DNA of 64,000 nt, taken from contig JAWKTE010000005.1 of NCBI GenBank assembly GCA_041401985.1, forward strand, positions 124,001-188,000, given 5' to 3'. The stretch is from JACKHA01 sp041401985. GTDB taxonomy: Bacteria > Planctomycetota > Phycisphaerae > Phycisphaerales > UBA1924. A program made the translations under genes and the position numbers. This document shows positions 35,720 to 43,691 of the stretch, piece by piece. Within the stretch, counting starts at the first letter, position 1, and each line of letters begins with the position of its first letter. Under the pieces are notes generated by a model. The model did not search any database and was not told the origin of the DNA. It worked only from the letters and a program-made list of their open reading frames with translations.

Positions 35720-36153
35720 TCCGGCTCCTATGCCCGCCCGAGCATCACGCCCCGGGCCTCAACCGGGGAAACCGCCCCCGGCCCCCAACATTTCGCCGAA
35801 TCCACCAAGGGGTCCAACTCCGGAACCCGTCTGTACAGATGGATCGGTGCGCCGGTCGATGACACCCCGGCTCCCCCCGGGGGCCTCCCCACTGATCCGA
35901 CAAGTTCGCGCGAAGGGCTTGATCCGCCCTCGCGCCTATGTTAGTGTGAACAAACGTACCCCTCGGGCGTCATTCGTTCGGTGGGGTGCTCCCGCGAAAC
36001 CGGTCCACCCAGGAGCGGTACCGCATGAACCGGGACGGATCGGCTCGACGGGGTGTGGGGGTGGCCTCCATCGTCCCGCGGGTCGGCTCGCCCGCCCGCA
36101 GTCCACGCCCGGCCACGGGTTCGCAAGGCCGAGGCACACACGGAGGTCGTTGG
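35720..36153. promoter_or_regulatory. divergent intergenic region upstream of the type II secretion operon
   Basis: These 434 nt separate the HMA protein (minus) from gspG (plus) and must hold both promoters. A possible gspG-side promoter is ttgatc (35919) with tagtgt (35942) at a 17-nt spacing; the match to the -10 consensus is poor. No gene is supported. Confidence 0.3.
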
Positions 36154-36705
36154 ATGGACATCTCGCCCACCCGCATCGCGTCCCAGGCAGGACGCCCCGG
36201 CGTTTTTCTGGCCGCCCGTCGCTCGCGCGGCCCGGCCCGCCACGCCTTCTCGCTCATCGAGGTCATGATCGTGATCGCCATCATCCTGGCGATCTCGGGG
36301 CTGGTGGCCCTGACGCTGTTCGGGCGTCGGGACCAGGCCGAGGCCGACTTGGCCCGCGTCGAGTTCGACCAGTTGCGTCGGGCCCTGAACCTGTTCCGCC
36401 TGGACTACAACCGCTACCCGACGGACGAGGAGGGCATCGCGGTCCTGTGGAACAAGGAGCAACTGGACCCCGAGGCCGATCAGAACGCCTGGAAGGAGTA
36501 CCTCGGCGATCCCATGACCAACGACCGCTGGGGCAACCCCTGGGGCTATCGCCAGCAGTCCGAGGAGACCGAGGACGCGACCAAGTTCGACCTGTGGTCC
36601 TTCGGCCCGGACGGCGAAGAGGGCACGGACGACGACATCGTCTCCTGGCGCACCGCCGGGGACGAAGAGGGCGGCGACCTGCCCCTGCCCCCGACGGGCG
36701 GCTGA
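36154..36705 (+). CDS. gspG: type II secretion major pseudopilin GspG
   Basis: The 183-residue product is the major pseudopilin that builds the type II secretion pseudopilus. After a long basic leader (31 residues) comes the prepilin cleavage region, RHAFSLIEVMIVIAIILAI. The residue before the cleaved bond is Ala, not the usual Gly, and Glu5 is present. The globular part has the GspG pattern RRALNLFRLDYNRYPTDEEG, then DPMTNDRWGNPWGY and the calcium-loop end FDLWSFGPDGEEGTDDDIVS. The acidic, Gly/Pro-rich tail is short. GGAGGT lies seven bases before the ATG at 36154. It is the first gene of the operon and is followed 145 nt later by gspH. Confidence 0.94.
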   Translation: MDISPTRIASQAGRPGVFLAARRSRGPARHAFSLIEVMIVIAIILAISGLVALTLFGRRDQAEADLARVEFDQLRRALNLFRLDYNRYPTDEEGIAVLWNKEQLDPEADQNAWKEYLGDPMTNDRWGNPWGYRQQSEETEDATKFDLWSFGPDGEEGTDDDIVSWRTAGDEEGGDLPLPPTGG

Positions 36706-36850
36706 TCCCGACGCCCGGCCGCTGAGCCAAAGGCCGGCGGCCGCGCCCCCGCGCGGCCCTCGGCGTTTCGAACCGCGCACTCGCGCGCCAACACCGACCG
36801 CCCCGTTCTCGCAACGAAAGCGGACCGGGCGGGGAGGCCACTGGGGGACC

Positions 36851-37681
36851 ATGCACCGCCGCGGCCTGACCATCCTCGAAGTCATCGTCGCCATGGCGAT
36901 CCTCATGGCGTTGATGGCCTTGGCCGCGCCGAATCTGGCGGGGCGTCTGTCCGGCGCGCGGGGCGAGGCGGTGTCGCGCGATCTGGTCAGCGCGGTGGCC
37001 CTGGCGCGGACGGATGCCCGGCGCGATGCGCGGTCGATCCGCCTCGTGCTCATCCCGACCGATCCCGGTGCCGATCGCCCGCTTCCGCCTCGACTGATCG
37101 CTCGGCCTTTCGAGACCGATCGCCCCGTCGGGCAGGAGTTGGGCGGCGGGTCGCCCGGCGTGATGCCGAACGACGCCTCGCCGATGTTCGAGGGGTTCGC
37201 GATCGCCGACCCCGCCGACGACGTGGTGCTGCTGGAACTGCCGCGCGGCGTGGCGGTGTCCCGTCGCCCGCCGACACACCTGTTCGACCAGGTCACCGGG
37301 CAACCGCTGGTGCTGCCGCCGGGGATGAGCGCCGGGGAGTTCGCCGCGGCATCGGAATCGTCCGGCGTGGGCGCGGGCGGTCTTCCGTTCGATGGCGGAT
37401 GGGACGACGCCGGTGCCCCAGGCGAGGTTGCGGTGGGCGTGCTGCTGCCGGGTGGGGCCGCGGTGTCCGGCGCGCCGGTGTACCTGACGCTGCCCGGGCC
37501 GGTGGTGCTGGAACTCACGCTCGAAGCGTGGACGGGCGTACTGAGGGTCGATAGGTGGCTGCCACCGTTGCCGGAGGACTTCGACGCGCCTTTTGGAGAC
37601 GAACCGGCGGACGGGACGGGGGCACCGGAAAGCGGCTTGGGCCAGTCCCCGTTCGCGCGACCTTCCGGAGCCGGTCCATGA
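36851..37681 (+). CDS. gspH: type II secretion minor pseudopilin, GspH-like
   Basis: The 276-residue product begins with a prepilin signal (HRRGLTILEVIVAMAILMAL) with Gly at -1 and Glu5, followed by ALARTDARRDARSIRLVLIP, the strand arrangement of GspH/FimT minor pseudopilins. It is about 100 residues longer than usual because of an extended middle section (about residues 85-190, Gly/Asp/Pro-rich) before the last beta strands. The identification as GspH rests on position (G-H-I-J-K order) and on the signal; the body is diverged. The stop overlaps the next start (ATGA at 37678). It would sit near the tip of the pseudopilus. Confidence 0.85.
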   Translation: MHRRGLTILEVIVAMAILMALMALAAPNLAGRLSGARGEAVSRDLVSAVALARTDARRDARSIRLVLIPTDPGADRPLPPRLIARPFETDRPVGQELGGGSPGVMPNDASPMFEGFAIADPADDVVLLELPRGVAVSRRPPTHLFDQVTGQPLVLPPGMSAGEFAAASESSGVGAGGLPFDGGWDDAGAPGEVAVGVLLPGGAAVSGAPVYLTLPGPVVLELTLEAWTGVLRVDRWLPPLPEDFDAPFGDEPADGTGAPESGLGQSPFARPSGAGP

Positions 37682-38172
37682 GGCGCGCCTGGGTGCTCAT
37701 GGAGGTGATCCTCGCCCTGTCCATCTTCACGATGGCGGCCCTGGTCGTGCTGTCGGCGATGAACCAGTCGTTCGCCGACGTCGAGACCGCCCGCCAGCGG
37801 ACCCACGCGCTCGACCTGGCCCGCTCGGCCCTGGCCCAGCTCGAGGCCGGCCTCAAGCAGCCGGAGGAACTCATCGGCCCGGTGCCGGCATGGTCCGAGG
37901 CGGACACGGCTCCCGACACGGAACTGGCCTTCGACGACGATCTGCCCGAGCCCACCGGCTGGGACCTCGAGATCGACACCAACGCCTCGGCCTTCCCCGG
38001 CCTGACGCTCGTGACCGTCACCGCCCTGCGCCGCAGCGAGTCTACCGGCGAGCCGATCCTGGCCACCACGCTGCATCAGTTGATGCGCCTGTCCGGCCCG
38101 ATCGACGACACCGTGGGCGAGCAGGACGAACTGACGACCGAGGCGATCCGCGGGGCTGGGGGGCGGCCATGA
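37678..38172 (+). CDS. gspI: type II secretion minor pseudopilin, GspI-like
   Basis: The 164-residue product is a minor pseudopilin in the GspI position. The N-terminus RRAWVLMEVILALSIFTMAA is a prepilin signal with Ala at -1 and Glu5 and the following hydrophobic helix; VLEAMVALAIF-type starts are typical of GspI. The rest has RARSALAQLEAGLKQ-like helix residues and an acidic C-terminal part, with PILATTLHQLMRLSGP near the end. GspI, GspJ and GspK form the tip complex. The ATG is in the ATGA overlap with gspH, and its own stop overlaps gspJ in the same way, so the four genes are translationally coupled. Confidence 0.85.
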   Translation: MRRAWVLMEVILALSIFTMAALVVLSAMNQSFADVETARQRTHALDLARSALAQLEAGLKQPEELIGPVPAWSEADTAPDTELAFDDDLPEPTGWDLEIDTNASAFPGLTLVTVTALRRSESTGEPILATTLHQLMRLSGPIDDTVGEQDELTTEAIRGAGGRP

Positions 38173-38948
38173 CGCACGCCCGCCGTCGTGCCGGATTCAG
38201 CCTGTTCGAGGCGCTGCTCGCGCTGGCCCTGATCGCCAGCCTTTCGGGCGTGGTGTTCACGTTCCTGTTCAACCTGGGTCGCCAGCGGACGGCCCTTGAT
38301 TCGGAGGCCGCGTCGCTCCAGGGCGCCGAGGCGCTGTTCGATGCCGTCGAGACCGATCTCAACGCGGTCATCGCGGGCGACGCGGCGGCCGGTGCCGGGG
38401 TTGACGGCGACGAGACCTCGCTGCGCCTGCTGACACGCCAGGTCGCCCCGCCGACGCCCGGCGCGGGCGTGCCGCTCGCGGCCGACCTGCAGGGCGTGTC
38501 GTACTCGTTCGACGAGCGGACGGGCGAGATCGAGGCGCGGCGTTGGAGCGAGATCGATCCGTCGTCCGAGGCCTCGTCGATCATCGCGACCAACGTCGAG
38601 CGGGTCCGCCTGCGGTACTTCGACGGGCGGTCGTGGTCGGCCTCGTTCAGTTCGCTCGGCGGCGGCGGGCTGCCGGTGGCGATCGAAATGGCGATTTGGT
38701 TCGGTGGGTCGAGCGGGGCAGTGGGGGGGCTGGACGCGGCCGGCGGGGGTCGTACGCAGCCGCCGGATCCCGGGGCGATCGACACGTTCAATCCCGATGA
38801 TCCGATGTCCGAGCTGTTTGGCGACCCGATGGCCGAGGCGTTTGAGGACGAACTGCCCGAAGAGACGGGCGAGCCGCTGCCGCCGCCGGATCGCGTCCGC
38901 ACCATCGTGATCCCCGACGGCCCAATCGCAGCGTGGAGGGGGGCATGA
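38169..38948 (+). CDS. gspJ: type II secretion minor pseudopilin, GspJ-like
   Basis: The 259-residue product begins RRRAGFSLFEALLALALIAS, a prepilin signal with Gly at -1 and Glu5. The first part, LFDAVETDLNAVIAG, recalls the GspJ helix that follows the membrane segment, and GVSYSFDERTGEIEARRWSE and VERVRLRYFDGRSWSASF are the expected GspJ-type beta strands. The C-terminus (after about residue 190) is Pro/Asp/Glu-rich and probably unstructured. In other systems GspJ joins GspI and GspK in the pseudopilus tip. Its start lies in an ATGA overlap with gspI and its stop overlaps gspK. Confidence 0.87.
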   Translation: MTHARRRAGFSLFEALLALALIASLSGVVFTFLFNLGRQRTALDSEAASLQGAEALFDAVETDLNAVIAGDAAAGAGVDGDETSLRLLTRQVAPPTPGAGVPLAADLQGVSYSFDERTGEIEARRWSEIDPSSEASSIIATNVERVRLRYFDGRSWSASFSSLGGGGLPVAIEMAIWFGGSSGAVGGLDAAGGGRTQPPDPGAIDTFNPDDPMSELFGDPMAEAFEDELPEETGEPLPPPDRVRTIVIPDGPIAAWRGA

Positions 38949-40732
38949 GGCGTGCGCCCTCCAGCCAGACGCGTTCGCACGCCGCGGCGCGGCGTTGCGA
39001 AGCGCGAACCGCCGGGGCGGCACGGCCCCAGCCGCGCCACGCGCTCGTGCTGCTGCTCGTGGTCGTCGCCGTGACGATGGCCTCGCTCATCGGGGCGTCC
39101 GCGGCGTTGACCGCCTCGGCCCAGCGGTCGTCGGCCTCGGTGGCGGCCGATCTGGCCCAGGCGCGGCTCGCGGCGTTGTCGGGTCTCCAGGGCGTCATGG
39201 CCGAACTGGCCGACCAGCGCGAGGCGATGCTCGCGGGCGAGCCGCCCGTGGTGTCGGACACCTGGGCCCTGCACATCGGCGAGGATGGCTCGCGGATCGA
39301 CATCCGCCTCATCGACGTCTCGCCGGACTACGACGGCCCGCTGGCACCCGAGAGCGGGCGGCTCGACATCAACGCCGCGACCGCCCCGATGCTCGAGGGA
39401 CTCGGCCTCGACAAAACGCTGGCCGACCGCATCATCGCGGCCCGGCGCCAGCGGCCGTTCGCCAGCCCGGCGGAACTGCTGCGGGTCCGGGGTATCACAG
39501 AAGAGATGCTGGGTGAGGCGAACGCGTCGGCGCTCATGGGCAGCGCGGTGCTCGATGGCGGTTCGACCGTGGGGTCGGACCCCACGGCTTCCGGCGGACT
39601 CGATGGTGACACCTCTCTTGGCGCGCCGCCCGACCTTGCCTCGCTCGTCACGGTCTTCGCCTCCGATCCCAACATCCAGGGAGGGATTGCCGAAGGGTCG
39701 GAGCGGTTCCGCGGTCGGCTGCGCGTCAACCTGAACCAGCCGTGGTCCGACCGCCTCGGCGATGCGCTGGTCGAGCGGTTCGGCCAGGACGCGGCCGACG
39801 GCGTGAAGGGGATCATGGAGCAGGGCACCACGTTCACCAGCGACGCCGACATCATCAAGACGCTGCGCCGTCTCAACCTCCCGCCCGAGACCTGGGGCGA
39901 GATCCTCGACGTGTTCTGCACCAGCGACAACGAGTTCCTGCCGGCCCGCGTGGACCTGCGCACCGCCCCGGAGCGGGTGCTGGCCGCCCTGCCCGGCATC
40001 TCGCGCGAGCAGGCGGCCGACATCGTCGCCGCCCGCGATCAGTTGCCCCCGGACGCGACGCAGTCCGCGGCGTGGCTCGTGACCGAGGGCCTGCTCAAGC
40101 CCGACGACTTCGAACTGGCTGTCGACCACCTGACGACCCGGTGCATGCAGTGGCGGGTGCGGGTGGAGGCGGGGATCGTCCGGCCGCGAACGGTGGAATC
40201 GAGCATCGGCGGGCCGATCGACGCGGGCGGGGGCGACGATGCGCCGCTGGAGCCGCGGGTGGTGTACGAGGCGGTGATCGACATCGCCTCGCAGCGCCCG
40301 CGGATCGCGTACCTGCGGGACATCACGCTGCTGGACGCGGCCCGGAGCGTCGCGGCCGACCCGACGCTGCTCGACAACCTCGCGCTGGCGACGCCGGCGG
40401 TCGACCCGTTCGGCGAGCAGGGCGAGGGCGACGGGCTCGATCCGCTCGGGGGTTCGGACGCAGCGGACCCGGGCACGGGCTCCGATCCGCTGGGCGATTC
40501 GCTCCGCGAGACCGGCTACGGCGGGTCGGACTTCATGGACCCGAAGCCCGACATCGGCACGTCGCCCGCGCCGGGGGCGCGATCGAACAGCCAGCCCGAT
40601 AACCGAACAGTCCCGGAATCGGGGGCGTCCAACGATCCGCGTGCGGGCGGCGGGTCCGATCAGCCGATCCCAGATTCGGGGTTCTCCGATCGTCGGATCG
40701 GGCGCTGGAGCACCCAGGGAGGCCGTACATGA
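38945..40732 (+). CDS. gspK: type II secretion minor pseudopilin, GspK-like
   Basis: The 595-residue product is the large minor pseudopilin of the tip complex. The N-terminal segment (HALVLLLVVVAVTMASLIG) follows a long basic leader and lacks Glu5, as is usual in GspK. Two helix-hairpin-helix-like SAM domains identify it: DINAATAPMLEGLGLDKTLA (then ASPAELLRVRGIT) and VDLRTAPERVLAALPGISRE. A beta-rich domain and a disordered Asp/Gly/Pro-rich tail of about 110 residues follow. At 595 residues it is roughly twice the usual length, mostly from the tail and a middle insert. The start (ATG 38945) and stop are both in four-base overlaps with the neighbouring genes. Confidence 0.88.
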   Translation: MRRAPSSQTRSHAAARRCEARTAGAARPQPRHALVLLLVVVAVTMASLIGASAALTASAQRSSASVAADLAQARLAALSGLQGVMAELADQREAMLAGEPPVVSDTWALHIGEDGSRIDIRLIDVSPDYDGPLAPESGRLDINAATAPMLEGLGLDKTLADRIIAARRQRPFASPAELLRVRGITEEMLGEANASALMGSAVLDGGSTVGSDPTASGGLDGDTSLGAPPDLASLVTVFASDPNIQGGIAEGSERFRGRLRVNLNQPWSDRLGDALVERFGQDAADGVKGIMEQGTTFTSDADIIKTLRRLNLPPETWGEILDVFCTSDNEFLPARVDLRTAPERVLAALPGISREQAADIVAARDQLPPDATQSAAWLVTEGLLKPDDFELAVDHLTTRCMQWRVRVEAGIVRPRTVESSIGGPIDAGGGDDAPLEPRVVYEAVIDIASQRPRIAYLRDITLLDAARSVAADPTLLDNLALATPAVDPFGEQGEGDGLDPLGGSDAADPGTGSDPLGDSLRETGYGGSDFMDPKPDIGTSPAPGARSNSQPDNRTVPESGASNDPRAGGGSDQPIPDSGFSDRRIGRWSTQGGRT

Positions 40733-42489
40733 GCGCCCGTGGGCGAGTGACCATCATCGATCTCGACCAGGACCGCCTGGAGTTCGTCACCGGGCAGGTG
40801 TCGCGCGGGCGGGTGAGCGTGGAGTCGTGGCGGAGCCTGCCGCGCCCCGCGAACCTGGACGCGGCCGACGCCGGGGCGTTCGGGTCGTGGGTCGCCGAGA
40901 GCCTGAAGGAGTCGGGGGCCGGGCTGTCTCGGTCGAAGGTGCTGGTCTCGGTGCCGCGCGGCAACGTCGTGATGAAGCGGCTGGCGTTCCCAGGGCTGGA
41001 GTCGCACGACGACCCGGACCTGGTCGAGATGGCCCGCCTGTCGATGACCCGCCAGATGCCGATCAAGATCGAGGGCACGGTCATCGACTTCGTGCCTCTG
41101 GTCACGAAGGGCGATGGGGGCAGCGGCGAGCCGGGGGCGGAACGGGGCGCGATCTCGGCGAAGCCGGTTGCGGTGGCATCGGGTGATGAGGACGCGGACT
41201 CGCTGATCGAGGTGCTGGCGTGCGCGTTCCCCGGGGACCGGGTGGCGTGGTGCCGGGAAGTGGCCGCGTCGGCGGGGGTGCGCCTCGGGGCGCTGAGCCT
41301 GCGGGCCTCCGGGGCCGCGACGCTGCTGGCACAGAACCCGTCGACGGCTGGGGCGCCGGTGCTGGGCGTGGGCCTGGGCTGGTCGAGCGTTGAGTTTGTC
41401 GTGGTCCGCGACGGGGAGATGGTGTTCGTCCGCTCGGCGGACGTGCCGCTGTCGGTCGCGGGAGATGAGGACGCCCGCCAGTACGCGCGGCGGGTCGCGG
41501 TCGAGGCCAAGCGGACGTGGATGGCGTACCGGGTGTCGGCGGCGGCGAGCGACGTGGCCGAGGTTGTGGTCGTGGGGGCCGGGCCGTTGTGTCGCGAGGT
41601 GGCCGAGCAGTGCGGGGCTGCCTTGGAACTGCCGGGCTCGACCTGTGATCTGCCGTCGTTCGTTGAGTTCCCGAAGAACGCGTCGGAGTTGCCCGGACAG
41701 GACGAGGCCGCGGCTCTGGCTCCGCTGGTGGGGCTGATGGTGGCCCGGGCGTCGGACCGCCCGGTGTTCGACTTCGCCCACCCGCGTCAGCCGCCGGACC
41801 GGTCGGCCGGACGTCGCCGGGCGGTGCTGCTGGCGGCGCTGGGGCTGATCGTGGTCGGGGGTGGGGGGCTGACGTTCGCGCACCTGCGGGTGGCCGACGC
41901 CGAGGCCGTGGCCAAGGCTGCCGAGACCCGGGCCCGCGACGCTTACGCCCGCCTGCTGGAGCACCAGCAGGAGGACATGCGGGTCCAGCACTTGGACCGC
42001 TGGCTGGAGGCGGACGTGGACTGGCTGGCCCACTGGGCGGCGATCGACCGCCAGACGCCCGCGCCGCCGGACGCCCTGCTCGACTCGTTCTCGGGAACGC
42101 TGACGGACGCCCCGATCGTGTTCGCACCGGGCGGGACGCGGGCCAGCCCGACGTACATCGACTCGCGCTGGAGCCTGCAGGTCCGGGCCCAGTTCCACAG
42201 CGTGGGGCGGCTGGCGTCGCGGACGATCGGCAATCAGTTCCGGGACCGCCTCGTGGCCAGCCCGCTGTACACGGTCGAGTCGCGTGGGCCGGACACCGAG
42301 AACCGGTTCGACATCAACCTGTTCACGTCGCTGCTGGCCCCGCCCACGGAGGCGACGCCGAGGCCCGAGCCGGCGGCCGAGGTGCGTCGGCGTCCGGAGC
42401 CGACGGCGCCAGCCGCGCAGATCGATGTCGCGTCTTCGGCACCCTCCGATCCGGAGCCCATCCAGACCGCCAGCCGGGAGGAGGAGTGA
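40729..42489 (+). CDS. gspL: PilM/GspL-like inner-membrane platform protein
   Basis: The 586-residue product looks like GspL or a PilM-PilN fusion: a cytoplasmic actin-like fold followed by one membrane segment and a periplasmic domain. The start RVTIIDLDQDRLEFVTGQ and the block KVLVSVPRGNVVMKRLAFPG are the PilM/GspL signature strands; later EFVVVRDGEMVFVRSADVPL is the second subdomain. The membrane segment is AVLLAALGLIVVGGGGLTFA (about residues 363-382). The periplasmic part has a helical stretch and a ferredoxin-like region (WSLQVRAQFHSVGRLAS). The C-terminus is Pro-rich. In the secretion machine it would link the ATPase GspE to the periplasmic parts. It overlaps gspK and the next gene by a few bases. 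Confidence 0.83.
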   Translation: MSARGRVTIIDLDQDRLEFVTGQVSRGRVSVESWRSLPRPANLDAADAGAFGSWVAESLKESGAGLSRSKVLVSVPRGNVVMKRLAFPGLESHDDPDLVEMARLSMTRQMPIKIEGTVIDFVPLVTKGDGGSGEPGAERGAISAKPVAVASGDEDADSLIEVLACAFPGDRVAWCREVAASAGVRLGALSLRASGAATLLAQNPSTAGAPVLGVGLGWSSVEFVVVRDGEMVFVRSADVPLSVAGDEDARQYARRVAVEAKRTWMAYRVSAAASDVAEVVVVGAGPLCREVAEQCGAALELPGSTCDLPSFVEFPKNASELPGQDEAAALAPLVGLMVARASDRPVFDFAHPRQPPDRSAGRRRAVLLAALGLIVVGGGGLTFAHLRVADAEAVAKAAETRARDAYARLLEHQQEDMRVQHLDRWLEADVDWLAHWAAIDRQTPAPPDALLDSFSGTLTDAPIVFAPGGTRASPTYIDSRWSLQVRAQFHSVGRLASRTIGNQFRDRLVASPLYTVESRGPDTENRFDINLFTSLLAPPTEATPRPEPAAEVRRRPEPTAPAAQIDVASSAPSDPEPIQTASREEE

Positions 42490-43526
42490 TGGGGATGAAC
42501 GGGCTGACAACCCGCCTCCGCTCGCTCGCGATGCCCGGCGTCGGGGCGGCGATCGCGCTCGGGCTGGGGTATTGGGGGTACGGAAAGTTCTACAGCCGGC
42601 CGATGAAGGCCGCGGAGACGCGCCGGGCAGAGATGGTTCGCTCGGAGCGGTACGTCGAGGAGCAGTTGGGCGATCTGGGGGCCGTCCGCCCTCGTCTGCG
42701 CGAGATTGCGGCCACGACGCTGGGCGCGACCGAGGAGCGCGTCGCCCACCACTTCCGCAGCCTGCTCTATGACATGGCGACCACGGCGGGGCTGTACGAC
42801 GTGACGGTCTCGGAGGGGCGGACGGCGGGCGTCTCGAACCCCGCCGGGCAGACGCGCCTGCAGGGCTTCCAGCGGAGCCAGCTCCGGGTGAGCCACTTCG
42901 CGGTCATGACGGGCGAGGTCCGGGCGACCGGCTCGCTCGAGAGCGTCGCGCGGGTGCTGACCCTGGCCCGCCAGCAGCCCTGGGTGCACCGCGTTGTGTC
43001 GTTCGGCGTGACGCCGCTGGGCGACGATCGCCAGCAGTTCGACGTTCGGGTGTCGCTGGCGACGATCTTCCTGCCCGACGTGCCGCCGCCGGCGGACGCG
43101 GTGATGGCGGTGAAGCCGCTGGAGCCCGGCTCGGACCTGGCGTGGCAGCCGATCGTGGCGCGGAACGTGTTCCGTCTGCCGCCGCCGGTGCAGGTGGCGG
43201 TGACGCAGGTGGCCCCGCCGCCTCCGCCGCCACCCCCGCCGCCGGCTCCCCCGGAGATCCCGCCGCCGCCGTACCACCAGTGGAAGGTGGCGGGCGTGAT
43301 GGAGGGCACGGCGGGGATCGAGGTAGTCATGCTCGACACATCCTCCGGGCGGAGCCAGATCCTGAGCCCCGGGGGGCTCATCCTCGACGCCCGTCTTGAG
43401 CGGGCGGGGGGCGAGGAGGCCGTGTTCGTGATCAACGAGCAGTCCTTCCTCGTGCGTCTTGGCCAGACGCTTGCCCAGCGCCGGCGGGTCGAGCCGCCCC
43501 GGGCCGACGGTGGGGACGCCGAGTAA
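42489..43526 (+). CDS. GspM/PilO-like protein with GspC/PilP-like C-terminal domain
   Basis: The 345-residue product combines parts that are usually separate. The N-terminus has one membrane segment (MPGVGAAIALGLGYWGYGKF), a helical stretch and a ferredoxin-like domain (LRVSHFAVMTGEVRATGSLE, QQPWVHRVVSFGVTPLGDDR), as in GspM or PilO. A proline-rich linker (about residues 238-260, with a run of ten prolines) leads to a C-terminal beta domain (WKVAGVMEGTAGIEVVMLDT, VFVINEQSFLVRLGQTL). This domain resembles the homology region of GspC or PilP that contacts the secretin N0 domain. The ATG at 42489 overlaps the previous stop; GAGGAG precedes it. The fusion would join the inner-membrane platform directly to the giant secretin encoded next. 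Confidence 0.75.
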   Translation: MGMNGLTTRLRSLAMPGVGAAIALGLGYWGYGKFYSRPMKAAETRRAEMVRSERYVEEQLGDLGAVRPRLREIAATTLGATEERVAHHFRSLLYDMATTAGLYDVTVSEGRTAGVSNPAGQTRLQGFQRSQLRVSHFAVMTGEVRATGSLESVARVLTLARQQPWVHRVVSFGVTPLGDDRQQFDVRVSLATIFLPDVPPPADAVMAVKPLEPGSDLAWQPIVARNVFRLPPPVQVAVTQVAPPPPPPPPPPAPPEIPPPPYHQWKVAGVMEGTAGIEVVMLDTSSGRSQILSPGGLILDARLERAGGEEAVFVINEQSFLVRLGQTLAQRRRVEPPRADGGDAE

Positions 43527-43691
43527 CGACAGATGCGAGGGGCGGCCCCGAGCAGACCACGAATCTGCAGGCGGCGGCCCCGGCGCGACGACAACACGAT
43601 CCGAAGCCTTCCGTTTCTTTCCAGTATCGAGACAAGAGAGAGCCAATCAGACCCTCCCGCGTTGAGCGCGGGAGTCGCCCAGGAGCAGGCC

